From assembly GCF_020193655.1 (NCBI RefSeq), contig NZ_JADYVE010000001.1, positions 1,302,001 through 1,366,000 on the forward strand: DNA of 64,000 nt, given 5' to 3'. The stretch comes from Ensifer sp. IC3342 (GTDB lineage Bacteria > Pseudomonadota > Alphaproteobacteria > Rhizobiales > Rhizobiaceae). Position 1 is the stretch's first letter. Every line of letters starts with the position of its first letter. A model generated the notes under the pieces. The model saw only the letters and a list, made by a program, of their open reading frames with translations. It was not told the DNA's origin and searched no databases. Shown in pieces: positions 9,245-17,575 of the stretch. Made by a program: the position numbers and the translations under genes.

Positions 9245-9943
9245 ATGTCCCGATCCGAGCGCTTGCTCGATCTCTTGCAAGTGCTGCGACGCTACCGCCA
9301 GCCCGTGAGCGGCCGGCGGCTGGCGGAGGAGACCGGCGTCAGCCTCAGAACGCTCTACCGGGACATCGCCAGCTTGCAGGCCCAAGGCGCCCACATCGAG
9401 GGGGAACCGGGCCTCGGCTATGTTTTGAAGCCGGGGTTTATGCTGCCGCCGATGATGTTCTCGGAGGAAGAAGTCGAAGCGCTGGTGCTCGGCTCGCGCT
9501 GGGTGGCGAAACGTGGCGACAACCGCCTCGCAGTGGCGGCCGCCGACGCGCTTGCCAAAATCGCCTCCGTGCTGCCGCCCTATCTCAGGGAAAGTCTCGA
9601 CGCCTCGCCCCTTCTCGTCGGGCCGCGCCAACCGATCCCCGAAGGCATCGATCTAGGCATGCTGCGCAAGGCGATCCGCGGCGAGCGCAAGCTCGATATC
9701 AGCTATATCGACAATGACGGACACGACAGCCGCCGCACGATCTGGCCTTTTGCACTGGGCTTCTTCGAACAGGTGCGCGTGCTGGTCGCCTGGTGCGAAC
9801 TCAGGCAGGACTTTCGTCATTTCCGGACGGACCGGATAAACGGAGCGTTGATGAGCGATCAGCGCTACCCGCGCCGTCGCCAGGCCCTGCTCAAGGACTG
9901 GCGCGCTGAGCAGAACGCGGCCCCAGGTGCGGAACGCGGATGA
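9245..9943 (+). CDS. YafY-type transcriptional regulator (HTH + WYL domain)
   Basis: A 232-residue regulator started at ATG 9245, preceded by a GA-rich GAGAGAAAGAAG ribosome-binding region. An N-terminal DeoR-like helix-turn-helix (RLLDLLQVLRRYRQPVSGRR ... LYRDIASL, about 4-42) is followed by a linker and a WYL domain at about 130-215, where the Trp-Tyr-Leu signature is divergent (ISYIDNDG, then WPFALGFFEQVRVLVAW). WYL domains sense small ligands. The next gene is a VOC protein behind a perfect palindrome at 9967-9989, so regulation of that gene is the likely role. Confidence 0.88.
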   Translation: MSRSERLLDLLQVLRRYRQPVSGRRLAEETGVSLRTLYRDIASLQAQGAHIEGEPGLGYVLKPGFMLPPMMFSEEEVEALVLGSRWVAKRGDNRLAVAAADALAKIASVLPPYLRESLDASPLLVGPRQPIPEGIDLGMLRKAIRGERKLDISYIDNDGHDSRRTIWPFALGFFEQVRVLVAWCELRQDFRHFRTDRINGALMSDQRYPRRRQALLKDWRAEQNAAPGAERG

Positions 9944-9966
9944 AAGACGGGACTTGGGCGCGAATA

Positions 9967-9989
9967 CTGCTGACAAAAATTGTCAGCAG
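9967..9989. promoter_or_regulatory. operator palindrome between WYL regulator and VOC gene
   Basis: A perfect 9-bp inverted repeat CTGCTGACA / TGTCAGCAG with a 5-bp spacer AAAAT, 39 bases before the VOC start. The dyad and its place between a regulator gene and its probable target suggest it is the binding site of the WYL regulator. Confidence 0.7.
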
Positions 9990-10028
9990 CCCGCGTTAGT
10001 TTGCGGCCCCTAACCAAGGAGACCGCGC

Positions 10029-10397
10029 ATGCCAAAACCCAATCTGATTGTTCTCTACGTCGCAAACCCGCTCGCAAGCGTCGATTTCTACCGCAAGCTT
10101 CTGGGCAGGGAGCCGACTGTCGCTTTCCCGACCTTCTCTTCCTTTGAACTGCCTGGCGGTTTCACGCTCGGGCTCTGGGCACAGGAGTCGGTTGCACCAG
10201 AACCCTCGGCAGAGGGCGGCCGTTCGGAGTTGGCGTTCATGGTGGAAGGGGAAGCGGCCGTGCGCACGCACTACGATGAGTGGCGGGCGATGGGCCTGCC
10301 GATCGCGCAGGAACTGACGAAAATGGATTTCGGACCGACATTCGTCGCGCTCGATCCCGACGGGCATCGTCTCAGGGTCTGCCTTTACGACGACTGA
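10029..10397 (+). CDS. VOC (glyoxalase/bleomycin-resistance) family protein
   Basis: A 122-residue single-domain protein started at ATG 10029 with AAGGAG upstream. It has the beta-alpha-beta-beta-beta pattern of VOC proteins: VLYVANPLASVDFYRKLLG at about 9-27 and a second half ending FVALDPDGHRLRVC (about 105-118). The usual metal-binding Glu/His positions are not all obvious, so it may be a binding protein rather than an enzyme. Probably regulated by the upstream WYL protein through the palindrome at 9967-9989. Confidence 0.85.
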   Translation: MPKPNLIVLYVANPLASVDFYRKLLGREPTVAFPTFSSFELPGGFTLGLWAQESVAPEPSAEGGRSELAFMVEGEAAVRTHYDEWRAMGLPIAQELTKMDFGPTFVALDPDGHRLRVCLYDD

Positions 10398-10473
10398 CGC
10401 ATTTCGCCCAGGCAACGCTGTGCATAAAACACTCGCACCCCGCACGGGACGCCGGCGGGGTGCGGAAGACTTA

Positions 10474-10524
10474 ACAGCGCCGCGCATCTTTTGAGACGCG
10501 CGAAGGTCGCTGCAGGACTTTATC
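10474..10524. repeat. partial copy of the GCGCCGCGCGTCT repeat family
   Basis: Carries the left half of the family seen at 14406, 47324 and 49556: a GCGC..TCTTTTGAGA..GCGC hairpin followed by AGGTCGCTGCAGGACTTTAT. It ends two bases from the DUF1127 stop codon on the opposite strand and could act as that gene's terminator. Confidence 0.65.
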
Positions 10525-10525
10525 A

Positions 10526-10663
10526 TTAGCGGCCGTAAACGGCGGCCTGGATCTGAGAACGCGAAATACCGATATCGCTCAGCACATGATCGTCGAGAGC
10601 GTTCAGCTCGCGAACAGCGCGGCGCAGCTTTGCGTATTCCATGATCTTCTGGCGGATCTTCAT
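10526..10663 (-). CDS. DUF1127 micro-protein (45 aa)
   Basis: A short gene encoding 45 residues, starting MKIRQKIMEYAKLRRAVREL and ending DIGISRSQIQAAVYGR. The Arg-rich N-terminal helix and the LSDIGISRSQI motif are diagnostic of DUF1127, an alphaproteobacterial family of tiny basic proteins. In the literature some members are linked to RNA metabolism and to phosphate or stress responses; no function is claimed here. A GGAG ribosome-binding site lies eight bases upstream of the ATG. The gene is monocistronic. Confidence 0.92.
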   Translation of the reverse strand: MKIRQKIMEYAKLRRAVRELNALDDHVLSDIGISRSQIQAAVYGR

Positions 10664-10838
10664 CTTTGACACTCCATATCTTGACAGACGTCAAATAGGT
10701 ATTTGCCTAAGATTTAAGTAGTTCCATGATTGCAAATTAGGCATGCGCCAAACGAATAGCCGGTTAACGAAATTCCGCCATCTTCGCCGCTGCGGGATTC
10801 GGTTGCCAATATCCCGGACCGTTCAGTGACCGCCGCGT

Positions 10839-11693
10839 TCAGAGCACTCCGCGCATGGGATGCGCCCGGTAGGTGCCGAGGATACGCACCTTCTCCGAGA
10901 AAAAGCGCAGTTCGTCCATGGCGTGGCGGACACCCTCATCGTCCGGGTGGCCCTCGATATCCGCATAGAACTGGGTTGCCACGAACTTGCCGCCAAGCTG
11001 GTAGCTCTCGAGCTTCGTCATATTGATGCCGTTGGTGGCGAAGCCGCCCATCGCCTTGTAGAGCGCAGCCGGAATGTTGCGCACATTGAAAACGAAAGTG
11101 GTGATGATCAATTCGTCATCCGAGTTCCGGACGATGCGCTGCTCTTCGCGCGAAAGCACGACGAAGCGCGTGACGTTGCTGTCCGTGTCCTCGACATTTT
11201 CGGCGATGATATCGAGCCCGTAGAGGTCGGCAGCCAGGCGCGGGGCGAGCGCCGCCATGGAGCGGTCGGCCGTTTCCTTGACAAGCTTGGCGGCACCGGC
11301 CGTGTCGCCGGCCACCACCGGCTTCCAGCCATTGGCGCGAACGATCTTGCGGCATTGGCCCAGCGCATGGATATGGCTGTGCACCGTGCGGATCTCGTCA
11401 TGCGAGACCCCGGGCAGCACCATCAGCTGAAAGCGGATCGGCATGAAATATTCGCCGACGATGTGCAGGCGTGATTCCGGCAACAGGTGGTGGATGTCGG
11501 CGACGCGCCCGGCGATTGTGTTTTCGATCGGGATCATGGCGAGATCGGCATCGCCATTCTCCACTGCCACGAAGGCATCTTCGAAGGTTTGGCACGGCAG
11601 CGGGTCCATCGACGGAAACATGTCGCGGCAGGCCATGTCGGAATTGGCGCCGAAGTCGCCCTGGAAGGAGATCCTGTTCGTCTTGACGGTCAC
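10839..11693 (-). CDS. pheA: prephenate dehydratase
   Basis: Converts prephenate to phenylpyruvate in phenylalanine synthesis. It has 284 residues from a GTG start at 11693, with AAGGA eight bases upstream. The periplasmic-binding-like catalytic lobes span about 1-185 and include the Thr-Arg-Phe catalytic motif in SNVTRFVVL. An ACT domain follows (about 195-275; IPAALYKAMGGF and KLESYQL correspond to the phenylalanine-binding GALV and ESRP regions). It is a monofunctional dehydratase with no chorismate mutase domain. It lies 14 bases after kdsB, so the two are probably co-transcribed. Confidence 0.96.
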   Translation of the reverse strand: MTVKTNRISFQGDFGANSDMACRDMFPSMDPLPCQTFEDAFVAVENGDADLAMIPIENTIAGRVADIHHLLPESRLHIVGEYFMPIRFQLMVLPGVSHDEIRTVHSHIHALGQCRKIVRANGWKPVVAGDTAGAAKLVKETADRSMAALAPRLAADLYGLDIIAENVEDTDSNVTRFVVLSREEQRIVRNSDDELIITTFVFNVRNIPAALYKAMGGFATNGINMTKLESYQLGGKFVATQFYADIEGHPDDEGVRHAMDELRFFSEKVRILGTYRAHPMRGVL

Positions 11694-11707
11694 TTTCGAA
11701 TTCCTTC

Positions 11708-12460
11708 TCAGGCTTTGACAGAGAGAATGCGACGGGCCTTTTCGAGGTCCTCGGGCGTATCGACCCCGAGGGGGACCGAATTGACGATCTCGACGTCGAT
11801 GCGCATCCCGGCTTCGAGCGCCCGCAATTGCTCCAACGACTCGCGCTTTTCAAGGACCGACGGCTTCAACGACACGAAGGTTTCGAGCGCCTTGCGCCGA
11901 TAGGCATAGAGACCGATGTGGTGATAGAGCGGCCCGGCGCCATGCGGCGCGGTGGCGCGGGTGAAATAGAGCGCGCGCAGGCGGCTCTCGGAAAGCGGCG
12001 AGCCTACGACCTTCACGACATTGGGGTTGGTCTTTTCGTGTTCGTCGGTGATCTCGACGGTCAGCGTCGCGATATCAGTCGCGGCGTTTTCGAGAGGTTT
12101 CAGCGCCGCGCGGATCGGTCCGGGCTCGATCGTCGGCAGGTCGCCCTGCACGTTGATCACGATCTCGGCCTCGCCGTGAGGATCCGCCTTCAGCAGGGCC
12201 TCATGGATGCGGTCCGAGCCGGACTGATGGTCAACCCGCGTCATGATTGCCTCGAAGCCGGCATCGCTGACTGCTTCGAAGACGTCGCGATGATCGACGG
12301 CGACAACGATCCGGCCGACATCCGCCTCGGCCGCCCGCTTGGCCACCTGCACGATCATGGGCAGGCCGCAGATGTCGGCGAGCGGCTTGCCGGGCAGGCG
12401 CGTGGATGCCATCCGCGCCGGAATGAGCACGAGGGCTTTACCAGAATTTCCGTGATTCAT
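11708..12460 (-). CDS. kdsB: 3-deoxy-manno-octulosonate cytidylyltransferase
   Basis: Activates Kdo to CMP-Kdo for the lipopolysaccharide inner core. The 250-residue length is normal. The nucleotidyltransferase N-terminus [19 protein letters not shown] carries the CTP-binding [11 protein letters not shown] motif, and [13 protein letters not shown] matches the family's metal-binding region. It is upstream of pheA on the same strand and divergent from cycM, with a 156-base shared promoter region. Confidence 0.96.
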   Translation of the reverse strand: MNHGNSGKALVLIPARMASTRLPGKPLADICGLPMIVQVAKRAAEADVGRIVVAVDHRDVFEAVSDAGFEAIMTRVDHQSGSDRIHEALLKADPHGEAEIVINVQGDLPTIEPGPIRAALKPLENAATDIATLTVEITDEHEKTNPNVVKVVGSPLSESRLRALYFTRATAPHGAGPLYHHIGLYAYRRKALETFVSLKPSVLEKRESLEQLRALEAGMRIDVEIVNSVPLGVDTPEDLEKARRILSVKA

Positions 12461-12616
12461 CGTCCAGCCTTAAAAAACGCCGCTGAAAGTGTCAAAACGT
12501 CTCACTCCAGGGTCGATAATCTCTGTTGCAACGCAGAGCCAAAAGACATAGGTTCCGCGCGATTTCAAGATGGGCCGGGTTTTTGTTGACGCCGGTGGCA
12601 AAGGGAGCGTTTGCAG

Positions 12617-13252
12617 ATGAATTCATATGTGAACATGGGCATGGGTGCCTTGCTGGGTACGGTCTTCGTTCTGATGTCCGTATCCATTGTATCGGAAGGC
12701 ATTTTCCATTCCGAAACTCCCGAGAAGGAAGGCTTCGCCATTGTCGCCGAGGAACCGGCTGGCGGCGAAGCAGAAACGGCCGGCGGCGGGGAAGCGACGT
12801 CCGAGCCGATCGCGCCGCTGCTTGCCAAGGCCGATGCTGCCGCCGGTGAGGCCGTCTTCAAGAAATGCGCAAGCTGTCACACCGTGGAGAAGGGCGGACC
12901 GAACAAGGTCGGCCCGAATCTCTGGGATATCGTCAATCGCCCGATCGCCTCGCATGAGGGTTTCGCCTACTCCGCTGGCATGAAGACCTTCGCCGAAGGC
13001 GGCAAGGCGTGGGACTATGATCAACTGAGCGCCTTCCTCGAAGCGCCGAAGAAGCACGTGCCGGGCACGGCCATGGGCTTTGCCGGCCTCAAGAAGGGCG
13101 ACGAGCGCGCCAACCTGATCGCCTGGCTGCGTGAGCAGGCGGATAACCCTGCACCGCTGCCTGCCGCTGGGGCGGAAGGCGGCGCCGCGCAACCTGCTGC
13201 TGCAGAAGGACAGGCCGCCCAGGAAGGTCAGGCACCGGCGCCGGCGAACTAG
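12617..13252 (+). CDS. cycM: membrane-anchored class I cytochrome c (CycM type)
   Basis: Electron carrier held in the inner membrane with its heme domain in the periplasm; in rhizobia CycM proteins pass electrons towards aa3-type oxidase. I chose ATG 12617 (211 residues), eight bases after AGGGAG. An uncleaved anchor spans about 8-28, a Glu/Gly/Ala-rich linker about 35-70, then the heme site CASCH (C84, C87, H88) and a likely axial Met in GTAMGF. The tail (about 180-211) is low-complexity Ala/Pro/Glu. A strong terminator follows, so the gene is a single transcription unit. Confidence 0.93.
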   Translation: MNSYVNMGMGALLGTVFVLMSVSIVSEGIFHSETPEKEGFAIVAEEPAGGEAETAGGGEATSEPIAPLLAKADAAAGEAVFKKCASCHTVEKGGPNKVGPNLWDIVNRPIASHEGFAYSAGMKTFAEGGKAWDYDQLSAFLEAPKKHVPGTAMGFAGLKKGDERANLIAWLREQADNPAPLPAAGAEGGAAQPAAAEGQAAQEGQAPAPAN

Positions 13253-13276
13253 GTCGCCAGCGAGAGAGATGATTTG

Positions 13277-13305
13277 AAAAACCCGGCCTCTGGCCGGGTT
13301 TTTCG
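13277..13305 (+). terminator. Rho-independent terminator of cycM
   Basis: ACCCGGCC / GGCCGGGT stem with a 3-base loop, flanked by A-run and T-run (TTTTT), 25 bases after the cycM stop. Confidence 0.92.
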
Positions 13306-13310
13306 TTTCC

Positions 13311-13380
13311 AGAGCGAGATGAGGACAAAGTGTGCGTGGTTTTGCACCGCATCACGCCTCAACTCATTGGAGTCGGTCAC
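13311..13380. repeat. degenerate copy of the AGAGCGGGATGAGGA repeat
   Basis: Begins CAGAGCGAGATGAGGACAAA and continues to CATTGGAGTCGGTCAC, matching the unit at 43123-43195 with scattered differences. It lies between the cycM terminator and the 3' end of the AEC transporter, and its last bases overlap that gene's stop codon. Confidence 0.65.
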
Positions 13381-14321
13381 ATCAGCAGATAGGCCCAGGC
13401 CGAGACGCTGAGTACGCCGACCGCCGTCGTCAGCGTGATCGTCGACGAGGCGAGCGCATGGCCGACATTGAAATGATTGGCGATCAGCCAGGCATTGACG
13501 CCGGTCGGCACCGAGGAGGTCAGCACCAGCGCCGCCGTCCAGCTGTCGTTGAGTCCCAGGAGGTGGCAGGCGCCGAAAACGACGCCGGGCAGCACAAGCA
13601 GCTTCAATGTGCTGGTGACGGCCGCAAGCCCGGTGTTTCCGGCCAGGCCATATTTGTCGAGCGCCATGCCGATCGACACGAGTGCGGCCGGCGCCGCCGT
13701 ACCGGCGAGCTGATCGACGACGGCCTTCGCCGGGCCACCAAGCGGCTGCTCAAGAAGATGAAAGAGTGCGCCGAAGGCGAGACCGATCACCAGCGGATTG
13801 CGAACGAGATTGCGTCCGACACCGGCAAGCAGCTTCAAAGGGCTCTGGCCTGGCTTGCCGCTCGTTTTGCGATCCGCACGCTCCATCAGCACGGTGCCGG
13901 CGATCATCATGACGGGCAGATGGACGGAGAGCAGGATAGACAGCGCCACCAGCCCGTCCTCGCCGACCACACGCGAAACCAGCGGCAGCCCTATGAACAC
14001 GGTGTTGGCGAAGGCCGAGGACACGCCTGCGAGCACCCCCACGCGCGCGTCGCGCCCGAAGGCAAAGGTCGCTGCCAGATGACCGACCGTCCAGGTAACG
14101 GCAACACCGGAAAAATAGGCGACCCAGAGAGGCCAGGGCGAGCCCTCCTTGAAATCGGCTTCGGCAATCGTTCGGAACAAGAGGACCGGCACGGCGACGC
14201 GAAAGACAAAATCGCCGAGTGCGTCGCCGACAGCCGGTTTCAGATAGCCGAGCCTCACGACCAGCCAGCCGGTCAGGATCAGGACGAAGATCGGGAGAAC
14301 ATTCAGGAAAATATCGGACAT
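13377..14321 (-). CDS. AEC family transporter
   Basis: A 314-residue integral membrane protein with about ten hydrophobic segments in two halves and the family features of auxin-efflux-carrier-like transporters (N-terminal FLNVLPIFVLILTGWLVVR, and SSVPTGVNAWLIANHF in the second half). Bacterial members move organic acids such as malonate or malate, or remain uncharacterised; the substrate is unknown. It stands alone between repeat elements. Confidence 0.88.
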   Translation of the reverse strand: MSDIFLNVLPIFVLILTGWLVVRLGYLKPAVGDALGDFVFRVAVPVLLFRTIAEADFKEGSPWPLWVAYFSGVAVTWTVGHLAATFAFGRDARVGVLAGVSSAFANTVFIGLPLVSRVVGEDGLVALSILLSVHLPVMMIAGTVLMERADRKTSGKPGQSPLKLLAGVGRNLVRNPLVIGLAFGALFHLLEQPLGGPAKAVVDQLAGTAAPAALVSIGMALDKYGLAGNTGLAAVTSTLKLLVLPGVVFGACHLLGLNDSWTAALVLTSSVPTGVNAWLIANHFNVGHALASSTITLTTAVGVLSVSAWAYLLM

Positions 14322-14405
14322 GGTGAGCCTTGGGTGGTGCTGGAGGCATAGACCCGTTCGATCGACCGAGGCAAGGGCACTCTTGGAGGAAAGGCGGCGG
14401 CCTAT

Positions 14406-14504
14406 AGCGCCGTGACTCTTTCAAGACGCGCAAAGGACGCTGTAGTACTTTGAATTGCGGCATGTTTTGTCCTTATATCGCTTACGACTTAAGGAAACAT
14501 GCAG
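14406..14504. repeat. full copy of the rhizobial CATGTTTCCTTAAATCG repeat
   Basis: Left hairpin unit (GCGCCGTGACTCTTTCAAGA..GCGC), then AAGGACGCTGTAGTACTTTG, then a second hairpin whose arms are GCATGTTTTGTCCTTA and TAAGGAAACATGC. The same architecture recurs at 47324-47420 and, partly decayed, at 49556-49636 and 18383-18444. Confidence 0.85.
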
Positions 14505-14573
14505 CGGGTCGCGGCGTCGCTTCGGTGCGAGCTGCTGCAGCGGAACATTCCATCGATGCTGGCGTTTTGAAAG

Positions 14574-14867
14574 ATGACCGGGAAAACGCTGATGTCGACA
14601 GACAAGACCTTCTACTCGCATCGGGACGATGATCCGCATCTGACGGATGACGATCTGGCCGAGAAAGTTCTGCGCTTCATCCGCTACGCGACCTTCGTGG
14701 ACACAAGCGGGATTTCCGTCATGGCGCTTGGTGGAACGGTCGTGCTTTCCGGCAATGTCCCCGAGGAGGCAGACATTGCCAGCGCCGGAGAAGCGGCCGC
14801 CTCAGTGATCGGCGTTTCGAGTGTCGAAAACCGGCTAACGGTACGGCCGGACAAAATTGACGACTGA
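14574..14867 (+). CDS. BON domain protein
   Basis: A 97-residue protein; ATG 14592 (91 residues, MSTDKTFYSH...) is an alternative start. A single BON domain covers about 25-90 (LAEKVLRFIRYATFVD ... VSVMALGGTVVLSGNVP ... IGVSSVENRLTV), the lipid- or periplasm-associated fold also found in OsmY. No signal peptide is visible, so it is either cytoplasmic or exported some other way. It follows a repeat element and ends before a clear terminator at 14893. Confidence 0.8.
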   Translation: MTGKTLMSTDKTFYSHRDDDPHLTDDDLAEKVLRFIRYATFVDTSGISVMALGGTVVLSGNVPEEADIASAGEAAASVIGVSSVENRLTVRPDKIDD

Positions 14868-14892
14868 ACGCATGCATCTCTGGCGCTTTGAC

Positions 14893-14916
14893 AGGCAACC
14901 TTTTGGTTGCCTTTTT
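14893..14916 (+). terminator. Rho-independent terminator of the BON gene
   Basis: AGGCAACC / GGTTGCCT stem with a TTTT loop followed by a T-run, 25 bases after the BON stop. Confidence 0.9.
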
Positions 14917-14958
14917 CATTTCGACCTGCGAGAATATTGGCAACCAGGAGGTTGCATC

Positions 14959-15396
14959 ATGACAGATCACATCGAGAAGAGCATCGAACTCAACGCGCCG
15001 ATCGAAGAGGTTTGGCATGCGCTGACAGACCACACGGCGTTCGGCGAATGGTTCCGCGTGAGGCTCGACGGACCGTTCGTCGTCGGCGAGAAAACGACCG
15101 GAGAAATGACCTATCCCGGCCATGAGGGCACCAAATGGACTTCTCTGACGGAGCGCATGGAGCCCCCGACGCTCTTTTCCTTCCGATGGCCGCACGGCGA
15201 GGATACCGATCTCTCGACATCCCCATCTACGCTCGTGGAATTCCGCCTCGAACCGACGGCGAATGGCACGCGTCTCACCATCGTTGAATCCGGCTTCGAA
15301 ACGCTGCCGGAGGATCGCCGCATGGAGGCTTTGCGCGGCAATGAAAGCGGATGGGAGATCCAGGCGGGAAACATCAAGGCCTATGTCGAAGCCTGA
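14959..15396 (+). CDS. SRPBCC (AHSA1-like) domain protein
   Basis: A 145-residue protein started at ATG 14959 behind a strong CCAGGAGG site; the longer frame crosses the upstream terminator. It has the START/Bet v1-like fold pattern: KSIELNAPIEEVWHALTDH at about 6-24, then WFRVRLDGPFVVGE and the C-terminal helix EGWEIQ/NIKAYVEA. Such proteins bind hydrophobic ligands. It overlaps the following ArsR gene by 14 bases, an arrangement common for AHSA1-like/ArsR pairs, which suggests joint expression and autoregulation. Confidence 0.88.
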   Translation: MTDHIEKSIELNAPIEEVWHALTDHTAFGEWFRVRLDGPFVVGEKTTGEMTYPGHEGTKWTSLTERMEPPTLFSFRWPHGEDTDLSTSPSTLVEFRLEPTANGTRLTIVESGFETLPEDRRMEALRGNESGWEIQAGNIKAYVEA

Positions 15397-15715
15397 ACCT
15401 GTCGATCCCGGCCCGGTCGAGGTCTTCGCCGCCCTCGGCGACCCGACCCGCCTCTCGCTTCTGACAAAACTCAGCGATGGCCAGACGCGGTCGATCGCTG
15501 CGCTTTCAGCCGACACAAAGCTGACGCGGCAGGCAGTGACCAAGCACCTGCACGTGCTGGAACACGCCGGCCTCGTCAAAAGCATCCGCGTCGGCCGCGA
15601 AAGCCAGTTCGGCTACCGGCCCGGGCCGATCGTCGAGGCACGATCGTATCTCGACAGAGTTTCCGCGCAATGGGACGAGGCACTGGCGCGACTCAAGGCG
15701 CTGGTGGAGCGATGA
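15383..15715 (+). CDS. ArsR family transcriptional regulator
   Basis: A 110-residue winged-helix repressor started at ATG 15383, inside the last codons of the SRPBCC gene. DPTRLSLLTKLSDGQTRSIA and the recognition helix LTRQAVTKHLHVLEHAGLV (about 50-68) are characteristic. No metal-binding CxC motif is present, so it is the non-metal type that often pairs with AHSA1-like proteins. The frame beginning at 15263 is an overlapping artefact. Confidence 0.9.
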   Translation: MSKPEPVDPGPVEVFAALGDPTRLSLLTKLSDGQTRSIAALSADTKLTRQAVTKHLHVLEHAGLVKSIRVGRESQFGYRPGPIVEARSYLDRVSAQWDEALARLKALVER

Positions 15716-15792
15716 GTGCGCTGATGACCGCTGCGCGGCACTCTATAACGCGCTGCCGCCGTCTTTCGGAACAGGTTCGGCAACGTCGCCGA

Positions 15793-15993
15793 TTAACGAT
15801 TAAGGAGCCAGAGGATGGCCGAAAGCACAACGCTGAAAAGTAGCCCGGTCGTAATCGGTATATAGATGGTGAAATTCTCGCGCTGGATCAGAATATCGCC
15901 CGGCAGCCTGCCCAAGCCAAGGCGCGTGAGCCACGGCCAGAGAATGCCAACCGCAACGATGACAAGTCCGACAATGATCAAAACTCGGGACAT
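15793..15993 (-). CDS. DUF2905 small membrane protein
   Basis: 66 residues with two transmembrane segments (VLIIVGLVIVAVGILWPWL and IYIPITTGLLFSVVLSAIL) separated by the family's LGLGRLPGDILIQRENFTIY segment. The function of DUF2905 is unknown. It is monocistronic and convergent with the ArsR gene. Confidence 0.9.
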   Translation of the reverse strand: MSRVLIIVGLVIVAVGILWPWLTRLGLGRLPGDILIQRENFTIYIPITTGLLFSVVLSAILWLLNR

Positions 15994-16098
15994 GGCGCAG
16001 GCATGTACTGTTTCGCGAATTTAGCCTTCCAGCATGATGTTTGAATTCGCGTCGTATAACAATGCACCGGTGTCGGACTGGCAACAGCAGGGATTCCG

Positions 16099-16588
16099 GT
16101 GACGGCGCAATTTTCGCTTCGCAAGGTGCCGCCACGGTCTACACGCCGTTCATGATCTATGCCGGAGGCCTGAAGTTGCTGCTGCTTTCCACCATCCTCT
16201 ACGCGCTTGGACGGTCCTGTTCTTCTACACAAGGCGCGAACAGAAGAAGCCGCTGTTCATCATCATTATCTTCTTCTTCTTCAAACTTGACCTCTTCCGG
16301 CTCAACTTCTGGGGCGGCGAAGGAATGCCGGAAGCGACCCTCCTCCAACTGATCCAGGCGACGATGCCGGCGACGGTCTTCGTCTTCATCAGCGTCGAAG
16401 GGGCGAGCCACTATTCGCGCTATGCGCAGACGCGCTCCAATATCGGCACGGCCACGATCATGGCTTCATCGGTGTCAGCGCGCTGATGGTGCTGGTCACG
16501 CTTATGCCCTATGCGGTCCCGCCGCGCGCTATGCGCACCAGCGGCAGCGCAGGCGACCGCCCGGGCCGGGAATCGTCGCGCTCATGGC
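16099..16588 (+). pseudogene. scrambled arginine/ornithine antiporter (ArcD-like) remnant
   Basis: Two recognisable pieces of an APC-family basic amino-acid antiporter lie in the wrong order. First comes a C-terminal piece (16108-16250: MIYAGGLKLLLLSTILYAL, then after a frameshift near 16214 TVLFFYTRREQKKPLF). It runs straight into a middle piece (from about 16258: FKLDLFRLNFWGGEGMPEAT ... EGASHYSRYAQTRSNIG). A second shift near 16458 moves the reading to GFIGVSALMVLVTLMPYAV, after which similarity fades. A TTC/ATC-rich simple repeat marks the junction. With no intact frame and permuted order, this is a decayed gene. Confidence 0.75.
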
Positions 16589-16873
16589 TCAGGCTTTCAG
16601 GAAGGCTAGCCGTTCATCTGCCCGGCCCGGCGTGATGGCGAGGATTTCGGCGCTGACGATGCCCTCGGCCACGAAGGGATCGTCCTGTACCCGCGCTTCG
16701 ATCGCGTCGAGTGACACATTGTGCGCGAGGATCGCACCTCCCCCGTTTGGTTGAAGGCTTCCGGCCAGTAGAAAAACGCCATCGTCGAAACCACTTTTGA
16801 TCCAGGCATTGTGCCCATCCATGAATTGCGGCGCTTTCGTCTTGTCGGCAAAACGAAGGGTAATGACGAACAT
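16589..16873 (-). CDS. YciI family protein
   Basis: A 94-residue protein started at ATG 16873 (MFVITLRFADKTKAPQFMDGH). The ferredoxin-like YCII pattern includes the conserved His in the first half and the ILAITPGR segment near the end. The family includes putative dehydrochlorinase-like enzymes, and function is mostly unknown. It lies 10 bases downstream of the TetR gene on the same strand, so it is probably the regulator's operon partner and target. Confidence 0.85.
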   Translation of the reverse strand: MFVITLRFADKTKAPQFMDGHNAWIKSGFDDGVFLLAGSLQPNGGGAILAHNVSLDAIEARVQDDPFVAEGIVSAEILAITPGRADERLAFLKA

Positions 16874-16883
16874 GATTGCTCCA

Positions 16884-17483
16884 TCAGGCAGGTTGGCGGG
16901 GATTAGGGTTTGAAGCGGCCGGGCATTGAGCGTGCAGCCACGCCTCCATGTCGGCGACCTCTCGGCGGATGAATTCTTCATCGCGGAAGGCGGCGGCGAG
17001 CGCAGCGACACCCTGGCTGCGCATCAGAACGTGAAGAGCCAACGCATCGGCATCCTCTTCGCGCCCGAGCTTGACGAACTGCCTGCGGAGCCAGTCGCGG
17101 AACAAGGTGAACAGGCTTGCTGCACGATCCTTCGCCGTGTGATCGAGCTTGGCCAGTTCGTTGCAGAGCGTGCCGACCGGACAGCCATGGGCCATGATCT
17201 TTGTCCGGTTCGCGATGAGGATGTGGACGAAGTTGCGGATGCACTCTGTCGGGGAAGCGGCATCCTGTTCCCAGGCCAGCAGCATGCCGCTGGTATTCGC
17301 TAAGCGCTGCGCGATCACGGCGTCAAGAATCTCGTCCTTGGTCTTGAAGTGATAATAGAAGTTGCCGCGCGAGAGACCGACATCCTTGGCGATGTCGGCA
17401 AAGGAGGTCGCCTCGAAGCCATGCTCGTAGAAGAGCCGGTCGGCGACATCCACGATCTGCTGGCGGGTCTCGCTCGCACTCAT
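16884..17483 (-). CDS. TetR/AcrR family transcriptional regulator
   Basis: 199 residues. The N-terminal helix-turn-helix (TRQQIVDVADRLFYEHGFEA, then LSRGNFYYHFKTKDEIL, about 6-54) is followed by an all-helical ligand domain. The long palindrome at 17534-17575, about 50 bases upstream of the start, is the likely autoregulatory operator. The downstream YciI gene is probably co-regulated. The inducer is unknown. Confidence 0.92.
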   Translation of the reverse strand: MSASETRQQIVDVADRLFYEHGFEATSFADIAKDVGLSRGNFYYHFKTKDEILDAVIAQRLANTSGMLLAWEQDAASPTECIRNFVHILIANRTKIMAHGCPVGTLCNELAKLDHTAKDRAASLFTLFRDWLRRQFVKLGREEDADALALHVLMRSQGVAALAAAFRDEEFIRREVADMEAWLHAQCPAASNPNPRQPA

Positions 17484-17533
17484 ATCGGGCCTCCACGATC
17501 ATGGCGCGGAAGGCAAGAGCCGTGAAACACGCC

Positions 17534-17575
17534 GTAGGACATATGACCTAATAATCTCTAGGTCATATGTCCTAC
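17534..17575. promoter_or_regulatory. long TetR operator palindrome
   Basis: Perfect 17-bp arms, 17534-17550 (GTAGGACATATGACCTA) and 17559-17575 (its exact complement), around an 8-bp spacer. Each arm contains the near-dyad CATATGACCT. Position and symmetry fit a TetR-family operator bound by two dimers. Confidence 0.8.

Noticed and set aside
16258..16285. TTC/ATC simple repeat as a phase-variation tract
   Set aside because: It lies in an already ruined and reordered pseudogene, so repeat changes could not switch a functional product.
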